64,000 nucleotides of DNA, from NCBI RefSeq assembly GCF_018860635.1, contig NZ_JAHKPT010000026.1, forward strand, positions 186,321 to 250,320. The letters are read 5' to 3'. Origin of the DNA: Aliiglaciecola lipolytica. Its GTDB lineage: Bacteria > Pseudomonadota > Gammaproteobacteria > Enterobacterales > Alteromonadaceae. Shown here piece after piece: positions 8,583-17,606 of this stretch (positions are counted from its first letter, which is position 1; each line of letters begins with the position of its first letter). Made by a program: the position numbers and the translations under genes. The notes beneath the pieces are model-generated. The model was not told the origin of the DNA. It did not search any database and saw nothing but the letters and a program-made list of their open reading frames with translations.

Positions 8583-11027
8583 TTAATGCGACTGACCGTA
8601 TTGCCAAATTCCATTTTTACAGTACTTTTGTAACTCTTCGAACAACAAATCTTCGGGGATAGGTTTTGCAATATAGAAACCTTGCGCCATGTTGCAATCA
8701 AACTGTTTGAGTAAATCAATCTGCAATTGTTCTTCTATCCCTTCGGCAATTACTTTCATTTTTAAGTTTTGCACCATGGACACAGTCGCCGCCACTATCT
8801 GCCTATCGGCATCATTGGATAACATACCGTCAATAAACGCGCGGTCTATTTTAATAAAATTCGCGGGCATTGTTTTCAAGTAACTTAAGGAAGAATAGCC
8901 GGTGCCAAAATCATCAATAGAAATTAAGAAGCCTTTATCAATTAACCTTTGCATAATCTCGTTGGTACGCTGGATATCAGACACTAAGGTTCTCTCGGTC
9001 AATTCCAATTCGATTAAGCTGGGTTTCAACCCAGAACTTTTTATTTTTTCCTCTAAATAGGGGACTAAATCGGGATCAAGAAATTGAATACCGGCCAAAT
9101 TGATTGCTATTTTTAAATCGGGATATCCTTGTTGTTTAAACGTTTGCAGCAAACTAAACGCATTTTCAATACACCAATATCCAAGGGTCAACATAAACTC
9201 AGTGTTTTCTAGGATAGGGATGAAATCGCCCGGTGAAATAGGTCCCCTGTCAGGGTGGTTCCAGCGCAACAAGGCTTCAAACCCCACAAGACGTCCAGTT
9301 TTTAGCTCTATCTGGGGTTGTAAGGAAAAACTAAAATTATCGTTTATAAGAGCAATTCGGGCCTCATCTTCTAGGGCTACTTTATCTATGGCATTTTTCG
9401 ACATAGATTCGATATATAGCTTGATACAGTTACCGCCATCGTTCTTCGCGTGGTACATAGCAATGTCTGCACAACGAATCAGTTCATTGACGTTAGTTTC
9501 TGCCGATGATGTGTGAGCAAAGCCGACACTGGTTGATACATAAAAACGCAATTGCGCCACGTTTATCGGCGCTCTAAAGCGATCCAGAAGTTTCTCGGCA
9601 ACTTTGATGGCACTTTTGATATCCTCTACATTGTTCAATAAAATTGCAAATTCATCACCACCTAGTCGACAAACGATGCCATTTTCATCTAATGCACTTT
9701 GGAAACGAGCTGCAGCCTCTCTTAATAATTCATCACCAATTGTATGCCCATAACTATCATTTACTTTTTTAAAGTCATCTAAGTCGAACATCATTAACAC
9801 GACAAACTTTTCACTCTCGACTAACTTTGCCACCGCCTCTTTAGTTTTACTCACCAACATATTCCGGTTGGGTAGATTAGTTAGCTGGTCATACATAGCC
9901 ATTTTTTCTAATTCATTGGCTTTGGTTAAAACTTCATTATCAAGTTGCTCAAGGCGATCAGCCAGTTTATTAGCGGAGGCATTTAGGGTGTCCAGCTCAT
10001 CTTTAAAATAATGTGTAGTCACTCTGTTTCGGAGTCTAAATTGTTGATACTCCCGCAACGCTAACAGCGGCAAGCGTTCGCTGAAATCAATTAAGCGCTG
10101 ACGTACGCTGTTGGTAATCAAATAGAATAACAACATGGCCAGCACAAACACCACAGATGCAGTGATCAGTATAGTTTGTTGGTAAGCCCGGTGGGCTAAC
10201 ATCATTGGCGTAATATCGTATGCTGCCAAAATATAATCATCATCGGCATTTACAGTCGACATTGGAATAACCACAGCAAAATAATGTTTATTGTTGATAT
10301 TTAACTGGGCTCCTTCAACGGTAAGTTTATCAATGGTTAGCTTTGCCGGAAACGAATCAATTAAGGGTTCAAATAAGTCAAAATGTTTAACCGCCAATGG
10401 TTCTCTTATTCGGAAATCCCGAGCATATTTAGCCTCAGTTTTATTAGACACATAAACTAATGCAAGGGTGGCATCTGTAGACTGATTAAGAAATGCTAGT
10501 GTATCAATTAGACTTAGACTCAATGTAATGACTGCTACACTTCCATCTGCCTGAAACAGAGGAATAGACAAAATCTGTGAACACTGAGGTACACAAAATG
10601 TGCTTTCTTTAGGTGACTGATTTTCAAAAACATACTCCGTATTTTTCAGAATATGCGGTGGTATATCCGATTCAGAGGAATACATTAGGTTTTTTTGGCT
10701 ATCGAAAAGCCAACCTTCTTCCACTTGCATGTTCAATTGCAAAAACTCAAAACGAGAAGATAAGGTTTTAGCTAGTGCTTGAATCGGTTCAGGCTCGTTC
10801 TGATGTAACTGAACCAACATCTCAACCCAAGACTCAATGCGGGCGCCAAATATCTTGTTTAATAGCAGATATTGACTTTGATTTTGATGCTTGATTTCTT
10901 GTTGTTTGAGTATGAAGTCCTGATTGGTTTTTTGTAACCAAAGAAAGGACATAGATATTCCCAAAACCAATAAAAAAACCAGCAACAGTAGGAGCATTTT
11001 GTTGGTAAGGCTAAGAAAAGACTTCAT
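8583..11027 (-). CDS. Membrane GGDEF-EAL protein with periplasmic sensor region
   Basis: This 814-residue c-di-GMP enzyme has a transmembrane helix at about residues 11-30, a periplasmic region to about 283 and a second helix at about 285-305. A HAMP/coiled-coil-like stretch follows, then a GGDEF domain (GGDEF at 456-460, preceded by the FDLDDFK metal site) and an EAL domain (EAL at 584-586). The EAL catalytic set looks intact: ELTER, DDFGTGYSSL, KIDRAF, AEGIEE and an MAQGF loop. Both activities are therefore possible and the net direction cannot be read from sequence. Two Cys four apart (145 and 149, CVPQC) in the periplasmic region might form a disulfide. It is the last gene of an operon with a PstS-like binding protein and a beta-barrel protein, beginning one base after the barrel gene ends. 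Confidence 0.92.
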   Translation of the reverse strand: MKSFLSLTNKMLLLLLVFLLVLGISMSFLWLQKTNQDFILKQQEIKHQNQSQYLLLNKIFGARIESWVEMLVQLHQNEPEPIQALAKTLSSRFEFLQLNMQVEEGWLFDSQKNLMYSSESDIPPHILKNTEYVFENQSPKESTFCVPQCSQILSIPLFQADGSVAVITLSLSLIDTLAFLNQSTDATLALVYVSNKTEAKYARDFRIREPLAVKHFDLFEPLIDSFPAKLTIDKLTVEGAQLNINNKHYFAVVIPMSTVNADDDYILAAYDITPMMLAHRAYQQTILITASVVFVLAMLLFYLITNSVRQRLIDFSERLPLLALREYQQFRLRNRVTTHYFKDELDTLNASANKLADRLEQLDNEVLTKANELEKMAMYDQLTNLPNRNMLVSKTKEAVAKLVESEKFVVLMMFDLDDFKKVNDSYGHTIGDELLREAAARFQSALDENGIVCRLGGDEFAILLNNVEDIKSAIKVAEKLLDRFRAPINVAQLRFYVSTSVGFAHTSSAETNVNELIRCADIAMYHAKNDGGNCIKLYIESMSKNAIDKVALEDEARIALINDNFSFSLQPQIELKTGRLVGFEALLRWNHPDRGPISPGDFIPILENTEFMLTLGYWCIENAFSLLQTFKQQGYPDLKIAINLAGIQFLDPDLVPYLEEKIKSSGLKPSLIELELTERTLVSDIQRTNEIMQRLIDKGFLISIDDFGTGYSSLSYLKTMPANFIKIDRAFIDGMLSNDADRQIVAATVSMVQNLKMKVIAEGIEEQLQIDLLKQFDCNMAQGFYIAKPIPEDLLFEELQKYCKNGIWQYGQSH

Positions 11028-11028
11028 G

Positions 11029-12210
11029 TTAGAACCAATGGGCTAATTGAACACCCCAAATATTCCAATATTTGTGGTCGTTCTGGATCGTATTGGGCAT
11101 AAAAACAGGAGCTAAACGCCCAGTGCCTTTGACACGATGAAATTCGGCTTGGACTTGCCAATTTTCTGAAAAAGTCCAGCTAGTCCCTAAGGTGAATTGA
11201 TCTTGATAGCCAAAGTACGCTGGCACAATGCCACCAGATAGCGCCGACCTAGCTTCACCACTTCGATCCTTGCGATCTAAATCAAAAATGTCCAATCTTG
11301 CAGTTAAGCTAATGTCTTTACTTACATTGTAACGACCTTGAATATACCCCCCCTCACCGTGGGAGTCGTTATTGAACCCCAAATAAACTAGGTTGCTATA
11401 GATACTCCGTTCCCTGAATAATTCCATAGCTAACTGCCAATTTTGAGTCTCATAAGTGCCCTGAAGCATAAAACGTTGGATTTGTGCGTCACCATCAAAA
11501 AATGCATCATTTTCGCCACTATTATACTTAAATTTGGAATCCAACAATCCGACGCTAAACTTCACAGCTTGGTTGTGCCAAACGAAATTCCCTTGATGCA
11601 CAAACTTTTGTTCAATGTCTCCTGTGGCAATCTCTGCAATCAAATTCTTAGTTTGTTCCTGACTGATGGGCGAGCTTCCATAACTCCAATTGAATTCCCA
11701 GTCTCCCAAAGTATTTGATGTGTTGGCAACTAACGCCACACCATCAACTCCAAGGGCCACATCTCTGAAGGCGTCAAAATAGATGGACTGAGGTAGAATG
11801 ATGGTTGGTCTAGTATGGGGTACATCCCGAGTGGATGAGTACAACCAATGATAGTTTTTCACTCTGCCTAAATGCACGTTGACCTGCCAATCTAGTGTAC
11901 TAATAGCGCGCCAATCTAGAAATAAATAGTCAACTCGGAATCCCTCAGGATAACGATTACCCCCGTTTAAATAAACGACCTGTCCCGCAACTCTAAAGTT
12001 GGAATCTAAAGTATAAGATCCATTGAGACCTATCTCTGTCAGTTTCAAGGTGACGTCGCCTTCGTCATCAATGTAATTAGAGTTTTGTGCCTGAATCACT
12101 CCTTGAGCAATAAAGCCACGCCAATTAAAGTTGTCTGAACTACTCGCGCTAAACGAAAAAGCGGATAAGGTAAAACCAAATAGAGCTAGCAAATTTACCG
12201 ATAATTTCAT
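11029..12210 (-). CDS. Outer-membrane beta-barrel (porin-like) protein
   Basis: This 393-residue protein has a signal peptide (hydrophobic residues 4-22) and many alternating amphipathic strands. It ends in a terminal Phe (LAHWF), the usual C-terminal signature of BAM-assembled outer-membrane barrels. Stretches such as GLNGSYTLDSNFRVAGQVVY and FVWHNQAVKFSVGLLDSKF look like barrel strands. It does not match a classical general porin that I can name. It resembles porin-like proteins encoded beside small phosphate-binding-like proteins and c-di-GMP enzymes. It sits three bases after the PstS-like gene and one base before the GGDEF-EAL gene, so the three are very likely one transcript. A role as a receptor or channel feeding the periplasmic binding protein is inference. 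Confidence 0.8.
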   Translation of the reverse strand: MKLSVNLLALFGFTLSAFSFSASSSDNFNWRGFIAQGVIQAQNSNYIDDEGDVTLKLTEIGLNGSYTLDSNFRVAGQVVYLNGGNRYPEGFRVDYLFLDWRAISTLDWQVNVHLGRVKNYHWLYSSTRDVPHTRPTIILPQSIYFDAFRDVALGVDGVALVANTSNTLGDWEFNWSYGSSPISQEQTKNLIAEIATGDIEQKFVHQGNFVWHNQAVKFSVGLLDSKFKYNSGENDAFFDGDAQIQRFMLQGTYETQNWQLAMELFRERSIYSNLVYLGFNNDSHGEGGYIQGRYNVSKDISLTARLDIFDLDRKDRSGEARSALSGGIVPAYFGYQDQFTLGTSWTFSENWQVQAEFHRVKGTGRLAPVFMPNTIQNDHKYWNIWGVQLAHWF

Positions 12211-12213
12211 CTG

Positions 12214-12660
12214 CTATTCTCCTATTACTTTTATTTTTTTGACTTTCTCGGTGCTGCTAACATCGAGTACATAACCTATGGCACCGGGGGTAGAGCGGAG
12301 TTTTTTAAGCATTTCTTTGGTACTTTTCAGCTCTTTGGGTTTATCTCCTAATCCAGAATAAGCTAACTTATTCCACAGTCTTTCTATTTGGTAAGGGAAC
12401 ATTTTAAGGACATCTTTACAAAGTGCTTGATGGGCTGGATTATCGGTTTTTAGTACAAACACAGATATAGGCTGTCCATCAGGCCAGACAGTTTGTCGCA
12501 TCGAAAATATTTTGCGCAATTGAGCGGGGGTCAGTTCTTCCGTTTTTACATCACTGTTAACTAAAACACTGATTGACCTATCCTCTGCCAGAGTTGCAGT
12601 TGATAATATGGTCAATAAAATAAAAGTGACCTGAGCCAGTCTACTTAACAATCCTTTCAC
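12214..12660 (-). CDS. Small PstS-like periplasmic substrate-binding protein
   Basis: This 148-residue secreted protein has a signal peptide ending near LAEDRS. Its domain belongs to the short PBP-like group often annotated as phosphate ABC transporter substrate-binding protein. Recognisable parts are LTPAQLRKIFSMRQTVWPDG, near the domain start, and the C-terminal STPGAIGYVLDV segment, which normally contacts ligand. It has about half the length of true PstS and no ABC transporter genes lie nearby. It leads an operon with a beta-barrel protein and a GGDEF-EAL protein. The simplest reading is a ligand-sensing module for c-di-GMP signalling, not transport. The ligand is not known; phosphate is only the family association. 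Confidence 0.82.
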   Translation of the reverse strand: MKGLLSRLAQVTFILLTILSTATLAEDRSISVLVNSDVKTEELTPAQLRKIFSMRQTVWPDGQPISVFVLKTDNPAHQALCKDVLKMFPYQIERLWNKLAYSGLGDKPKELKSTKEMLKKLRSTPGAIGYVLDVSSTEKVKKIKVIGE

Positions 12661-12848
12661 CTTTCCTCTAAACAGGATTTCTCCTGAGAAATTAAGATTA
12701 GTTTATCTTTTTAGAACTTGCGCATGCTTTTTTGAGTTAATATTAGTTTCGTTTACTGTTTTCAGTCACTTTGGCTAAAAAACGACCTTTAAACGCGATT
12801 ATTCGACTTTTACTAATCATATGCCGACAGAGTATAATAATTACCAGC

Positions 12849-14168
12849 ATGACTCAATCACCCTCTCAACAGTCTTCATTTTTAAATTCTACGAAGCTAG
12901 TTTGTAGCCGCTGGCTGTACTCATTAACTTTATCGTTGGTTATTCCTATTTTATTTATACATTGGTTAGTCAATTTTAGTTTGCGCAAAAAACAATTTAA
13001 TTTACATCGTTTAAGCCGTTTCTCGATTTACACCAAAGCTGTAAAGGGATCGGAGATATTAATTCACTGTGTTTCAGTGGGCGAAGTCGCTGTAGCTGCT
13101 AGTTTAATTGAAAAATTATTTCGCGAAGATCCAAACCTAAACGTAACAGTCACGACCACTACCCCTACAGGGGCAGCTAATGTGAAAAATCTTTTAGGTG
13201 AGAAAGTGCAGCATTTATATTTACCTTTTGATTTGGGATGGATGATGAAACGAATGTTAAACAAAATTCGTCCAAAACAAGTTTTGGTGGTAGAAGTTGA
13301 ATTGTGGCCGAATATGATAAGGCAATGTGTGAAAGGTCAAATTCCGGTAATTTTGGTCAACGGCAGAATGACCGATCGCTCTGTTCGCGGATATCAAAAA
13401 ATGGCTGCGTTGATCAGTCCAATGATGCAATCCATCAAACACGTTTGTGCCCAATCAGAAAGAGATTACCGAAATTACCTTAGCCTGGGCATCCCCGCAG
13501 ATAAACTGACGATTACCGGCAATATTAAATTTGAATTGGAAAATACTATTAGTGGTGCAGCTGAACCCTTAGTCACGAAATTTAAGCATGAAAAGCGAAA
13601 AATACTTATTGCTGGAAGTACCCACGATCCAGAAGAGCAAATTTTAGTTGAAGCCACTAAGTCTCTTATCAAACAGTTTCCTGAATTACTGTTAATGATA
13701 GTTCCGCGCCATCCTCAGCGTTTTGATAAAGTTTATGAGTTGCTCAGCGGCTCTGGATTAAGCGTCTCCAGAACGTCTCAAACAAACAAGAGTGTGCGCC
13801 ATACCGACATTGTTTTAGTTGACCAAATGGGTGTTTTAACCGACCTATATCATTATGCTGATTTTGCGTTCATCGGTGGTAGCATTGCAGCGAAAGGCGG
13901 ACACAATCCACTGGAAGCGGCAGTGGCTGCAATCCCCACAATGATGGGAAACCACATTCACAATAACCCTGCTATATGTGAATCTTTAAAACAAAGCGGT
14001 AATCTATTCTTAGTCACTACTAGCCAAGATATTGTTGATTTAGTTAGTCATTGGCTTGTTGACGATAAAGCGCGTATTTCCGCCGGCCAGAAGGGTTACG
14101 ATGTTATAAAATCCAATAGAGGAGCGCTGCAAAAAACCATTGAACTAATAAATACTCATCGGCCTTGA
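12849..14168 (+). CDS. waaA: 3-deoxy-D-manno-octulosonic acid transferase WaaA (KdtA)
   Basis: WaaA adds Kdo from CMP-Kdo to lipid A precursor at the inner face of the cytoplasmic membrane. The protein has an N-terminal membrane anchor (about residues 17-35), a GT-B fold, and family motifs SVGEVAVA, TVTTTTPTGA, VEVELWPN, TGNIKFE, AGSTHDPEE and the nucleotide site GGHNPLEAA. The frame opens at a TTG at 12771. The ATG at 12849 gives a 439-residue protein of usual size and is preferred, though its ribosome site is weak. The 3' end overlaps the convergent GT9 gene by 13 bp. KdkA nearby suggests the Kdo is phosphorylated, so a monofunctional transferase is likely, but sequence alone does not show whether one or two Kdo are added. 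Confidence 0.94.
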   Translation: MTQSPSQQSSFLNSTKLVCSRWLYSLTLSLVIPILFIHWLVNFSLRKKQFNLHRLSRFSIYTKAVKGSEILIHCVSVGEVAVAASLIEKLFREDPNLNVTVTTTTPTGAANVKNLLGEKVQHLYLPFDLGWMMKRMLNKIRPKQVLVVEVELWPNMIRQCVKGQIPVILVNGRMTDRSVRGYQKMAALISPMMQSIKHVCAQSERDYRNYLSLGIPADKLTITGNIKFELENTISGAAEPLVTKFKHEKRKILIAGSTHDPEEQILVEATKSLIKQFPELLLMIVPRHPQRFDKVYELLSGSGLSVSRTSQTNKSVRHTDIVLVDQMGVLTDLYHYADFAFIGGSIAAKGGHNPLEAAVAAIPTMMGNHIHNNPAICESLKQSGNLFLVTTSQDIVDLVSHWLVDDKARISAGQKGYDVIKSNRGALQKTIELINTHRP

Positions 14169-15196
14169 GCAGATAACAGCCTGTCAATTTGCTCAACAAC
14201 CTTTTCCACTTCAATTAACTTCATCAAATCTTGACCTTTTGCCCGGGTTCCCCAAGGAAGCTGCTGCCAAGTTTTACCGGTTTGTTGCAAAATAACCTGG
14301 TCGTAAACTGAAACCACATATTGCAAACTTAAATATGGCCCCGTCCGGCGAGGATTACTGTGTGCATACAGGCCAATTACGTCAGTGCCAACAGTAGTCG
14401 CCATATGGGCTGGCCCAGTATCAGGAGCAATCACAAATTTCGCGAACTTAAGCACTGCTAGCATTTGTTTTAGCGAGGTTTTACCAATCAAATTTGTAAC
14501 TTTATGCTTACTATGAGTTTCAATTTGCTGACCTAAACTTTTATCTAAATCAGCTGGACCTCCGCACAAAACAACGTTAATCCCTTTTTCAGTTAAATAA
14601 TCCGCTATGCTCGCATATCGCTCCGGTAACCAGTTTCTTTCCGCTTTACTGGCAGCGGGGCTGATTACCACATAGGATTTAAGCTCTGCTTGCAGATCTT
14701 TAGCCAACTTTTGCTCGTCATCAGCAAGTGGAATGGACCAACTCACGTTGTTAGGTGAAGGCACATTTATGCTATCAGCAAACCCCATAAAGCCCTCTAA
14801 AACATGGGCGTGCTGCTGTGCGGCTATGCGCCGATTAGCAAACAACCAATGTAATTCTTTGCTTCGAGCCCAATCAAAGCCTATTTTCGTTGTAGCATTG
14901 ATTAATCTCGCCGCCCAGTTGGCACGAAATGCCACCTGCATTAAAAACAAGGCATCAAACTTTTCTCCATTCAAATCATCTTTGAGTTTGACATAGGCAT
15001 CTTTTCCCATTTTTTTATCAAAAATGATGAAACGTACATTTGGCATACCTTTCAATAATTGATACTCAATCTTGCCAATGATCCAAGTAATTTGGATGTT
15101 AGGAGCATGTTTAACAATTCGGTCTACCATAGCTGCGGCATGGCAAACATCACCAATCGCTGATAGACGCAGAAGACAGAGTTTTTGGACATTCAC
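14156..15196 (-). CDS. GT9-family heptosyltransferase (WaaC-like)
   Basis: This 346-residue glycosyltransferase of family 9 probably transfers L-glycero-D-manno-heptose to the Kdo of the inner lipopolysaccharide core. Family signs are the N-terminal LLRLSAIGDVCHA, the ADP-heptose-binding ISPAASKAERNWLPERYA segment, VVLCGGPAD, and the C-terminal APDTGPAHMATTVGT with the HSNPRRTGPY loop. Whether it is heptosyltransferase I or another family member cannot be settled by eye. Position beside waaA and kdkA favours an inner-core, WaaC-type role. It is convergent with waaA (13-bp overlap) and divergent from kdkA. Confidence 0.9.
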   Translation of the reverse strand: MNVQKLCLLRLSAIGDVCHAAAMVDRIVKHAPNIQITWIIGKIEYQLLKGMPNVRFIIFDKKMGKDAYVKLKDDLNGEKFDALFLMQVAFRANWAARLINATTKIGFDWARSKELHWLFANRRIAAQQHAHVLEGFMGFADSINVPSPNNVSWSIPLADDEQKLAKDLQAELKSYVVISPAASKAERNWLPERYASIADYLTEKGINVVLCGGPADLDKSLGQQIETHSKHKVTNLIGKTSLKQMLAVLKFAKFVIAPDTGPAHMATTVGTDVIGLYAHSNPRRTGPYLSLQYVVSVYDQVILQQTGKTWQQLPWGTRAKGQDLMKLIEVEKVVEQIDRLLSAQGR

Positions 15197-15279
15197 AATA
15201 GTAGGTTCGATTGCTGCTGTAATATGTGTCCAATTTCATTACAATTCATACCATTACACAAGGGCGAATCAGAATTTAT

Positions 15280-15996
15280 ATGACAGATGCAGAGCAAACC
15301 AATAAAAAAGGAGAAATAATCTACTTTGATCCGTGTTTTTTGCCTAATTGTCAGTCTGATTACTTTTCACCAATATTTTGGCAGCAAAAAAATGCGATTA
15401 TCGGCTCAGCAGTTGGTCGCGGTACAACACACTTTATTCAAACCGAACAACATGAATTGGTGCTCAGACATTATCGTCGTGGTGGTTTGATTGGTAAATT
15501 GCTCAGCGATCAATATTTATATTTAGGCCTTGAGTCTACTCGCGCATTTCAAGAATATAATTTATTGGCAAAGATGAACGCTATGGGTTTGCCTGCCCCC
15601 ACTCCGGTTGCCTATCGCATTATTAAAAAGGGCATCTATTATCAAGCCGATTTGCTCACTGTTAAAATTGCAAATGCCCAAGATATTCATCATGTTTTGC
15701 AAAATCGGGCGTTATCTGAACAAGAATGGAAAAACATCGGGAAAACCATTGCTCAATTCCACCAGCAACAGATTTATCATCACGACTTAAATATCCACAA
15801 CATCATGCTCGATGATGCTGGTAAAATCTGGTTGATTGATTTCGATAAGTGCGCAGAAAAAGCCGGGGAGTCGTGGAAACAGAGTAATTTAGAACGACTT
15901 CTGAGATCGCTTAATAAAGAGACAAATAAAATCGATAATTACAACTTTCAACAAAGCGATTGGCTATTTTTGCAAGCCGGCTATAAAAACCACTAA
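15280..15996 (+). CDS. kdkA: 3-deoxy-D-manno-octulosonic acid kinase KdkA
   Basis: KdkA phosphorylates the 4-position of the Kdo residue attached to lipid A, as known in Haemophilus and Vibrio, where a single phosphorylated Kdo replaces the Kdo disaccharide. The protein has a kinase-like fold with the catalytic segment HHDLNIHNIMLDD and the metal-binding WLIDFDKC. The N-terminal GRGTTHFI and LVLRHYRRGGLIGKLLSD segments are also typical. The frame opens at a GTG at 15226. The ATG at 15280 is preferred, giving 238 residues, close to the known size of about 240. Convergent with the GT2 pair, it fits the inner-core block around waaA. Confidence 0.92.
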   Translation: MTDAEQTNKKGEIIYFDPCFLPNCQSDYFSPIFWQQKNAIIGSAVGRGTTHFIQTEQHELVLRHYRRGGLIGKLLSDQYLYLGLESTRAFQEYNLLAKMNAMGLPAPTPVAYRIIKKGIYYQADLLTVKIANAQDIHHVLQNRALSEQEWKNIGKTIAQFHQQQIYHHDLNIHNIMLDDAGKIWLIDFDKCAEKAGESWKQSNLERLLRSLNKETNKIDNYNFQQSDWLFLQAGYKNH

Positions 15997-16012
15997 TTTC
16001 ACAATCACTCGC

Positions 16013-16789
16013 TTACTTCTTCCTGTTATTTTTATTCACAAAATGCAATTCGTGTAATTTCGCTTCTTTTAAAAAGCCATACATTGCTGAAATATAGGCA
16101 TGAACGAGCCCTCGACGACCGGAAAGAAACATTCGTTCAATAAAATAAGCTTTTACAAACATCAGAGGGAACACCAAAAACAATTTTAGCCAAGAAGGCT
16201 TTTTGCCTTTATTAAACTTTTCTTGGGCTTTCAAAGAAGAGTATTTATTCTGCTTTTCCATGAGCACTTCAGTGCTTTGATATCCATAATGTATGACCAA
16301 GCCTGACATATCTTGTTGTTTCGCGCTTTTACTTACCTTTACGTTTTCATGCACTAAGCGATCGGTTGGAAATTGGACTTTATGTTTGTTGTAGAGCCTA
16401 ACGATAGAGCGTTTTTTCGAATTGGCGGACATTGGTAATTGCCAAAATATATCTTCAAAATACAATCGATAGGCATCCGCACTTTTTTCATCCACTACCG
16501 ATTGAATCCGACTAACATATTCAGAGCTAAGAATCTCATCACCATCAACATTTAGTACCCAGTCGTTACGGCATAAAGACATTGCGTAGGACTTTTGTTT
16601 AGCAAACCCCAACCAATCTTGGTGATACACTTTGGCACCATATTGTTTAGCGATTTCAACCGTATTGTCAGTACTGCCTGAATCGACAAGTATAATCTCA
16701 TCAAAATTTCGAAGGTTCTCTAACACTTGGTTAAGGTACTTTTCTTCGTTGAGGGTAATAATAAAAACGCTAATGGGTGTATGAGACAT
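16013..16789 (-). CDS. GT2-family glycosyltransferase, WaaE/KdtX-like (second of pair)
   Basis: This 258-residue family 2 glycosyltransferase has the N-terminal GT-A domain: VFIITLNEEKYL, ILVDSGSTDNT, and the metal-binding DxD-like site in NVDGDE. A C-terminal hydrophobic segment (LKLFLVFPLMFVKAYF) may lie on the membrane. It resembles WaaE (KdtX), which adds beta-1,4-glucose to inner-core heptose in Klebsiella and Serratia, where waaE lies between waaA and coaD. It begins five bases after the neighbouring GT2 gene, with which it shares architecture, so the pair looks like an old tandem duplication. The exact sugar and acceptor are not shown by sequence. Confidence 0.87.
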   Translation of the reverse strand: MSHTPISVFIITLNEEKYLNQVLENLRNFDEIILVDSGSTDNTVEIAKQYGAKVYHQDWLGFAKQKSYAMSLCRNDWVLNVDGDEILSSEYVSRIQSVVDEKSADAYRLYFEDIFWQLPMSANSKKRSIVRLYNKHKVQFPTDRLVHENVKVSKSAKQQDMSGLVIHYGYQSTEVLMEKQNKYSSLKAQEKFNKGKKPSWLKLFLVFPLMFVKAYFIERMFLSGRRGLVHAYISAMYGFLKEAKLHELHFVNKNNRKK

Positions 16790-16794
16790 GACGA

Positions 16795-17574
16795 TTAATC
16801 TTCTTCGGTTGAGTCAGGTTGTTGATTGACTGCCCACAAAGCGGCGTATTTATGAAAAGCATACTGCCCTAAAATTATCGCCATTAAAAATCCACGTTTT
16901 CCGTCCAAAAAACCCAATCGAAAAATATATTGCTGAATGAAGTCGACAAAGAATCGCAGTACAGCAAAGCTCAAAGACGATTTTTTATTTTTCTTAGCTT
17001 TATCACCGGCACCTAAAACCGCATATTTCAGGTGTTTTTCTTGAACATGATAATAATCTCGCCAACTATAATGAAGTAACGGCGATTTCAATATGCGGAC
17101 TTTTTCTACCGGCATTTCTAAAGATTCATGTACACTTCGATGTTTGAAATTAGCGCCCTCTTTGAGAAATAGCTTACCTTGCGGCGATGCATAACGACCG
17201 TGTTTGAGGGTTTTGCCGAATAAAAAGGTGTGCCAAGGAAATTTGATAAAAGTAGCATCTAGGTTAGGTTCGCTTAGCACATCATCAATTTCTTGTTTGA
17301 GCTCTTCGGTAATAACCTCATCAGCATCAATATTCAGCACCCAATCATGTTCACAATAGGTAAGAGCACGATTACGCTGTGCGCCAAATCCTGGCCAATC
17401 GGTCTGATAGACCTTGTCCGTGTATTTTTTGACCAGTTCTACTGTGTTATCTGTACTGCCAGAATCGAGCACTACCAGTTGGTCAACCCAACCCGCTAGG
17501 GGCTTTAAACTTGCTTCAATTCTGTCAGCTTCATTACATACGATCATGAAACAGGATATTTTGCGTCTAGTCAT
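16795..17574 (-). CDS. GT2-family glycosyltransferase, WaaE/KdtX-like (first of pair)
   Basis: This 259-residue family 2 glycosyltransferase has ISCFMIVCNEADRI, VVLDSGSTDNT, NIDADE (metal site) and a HYSWRDYYHV segment typical of the WaaE/KdtX group. The C-terminal part has a hydrophobic stretch (about residues 205-240, around LRFFVDFIQQYIFRLGF). The HRSVHESLE segment is a conserved acceptor-side feature. It is upstream of and almost contiguous with a second GT2 gene and lies 32 bp downstream of the Wzi-like gene on the same strand. The three may therefore form one surface-polysaccharide transcript. Its location between waaA and coaD matches waaE in Klebsiella/Serratia. Donor and acceptor remain inferred. 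Confidence 0.88.
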   Translation of the reverse strand: MTRRKISCFMIVCNEADRIEASLKPLAGWVDQLVVLDSGSTDNTVELVKKYTDKVYQTDWPGFGAQRNRALTYCEHDWVLNIDADEVITEELKQEIDDVLSEPNLDATFIKFPWHTFLFGKTLKHGRYASPQGKLFLKEGANFKHRSVHESLEMPVEKVRILKSPLLHYSWRDYYHVQEKHLKYAVLGAGDKAKKNKKSSLSFAVLRFFVDFIQQYIFRLGFLDGKRGFLMAIILGQYAFHKYAALWAVNQQPDSTEED

Positions 17575-17606
17575 TGGCGGCTCTTATTCATTCGAATTTC
17601 TAATAG

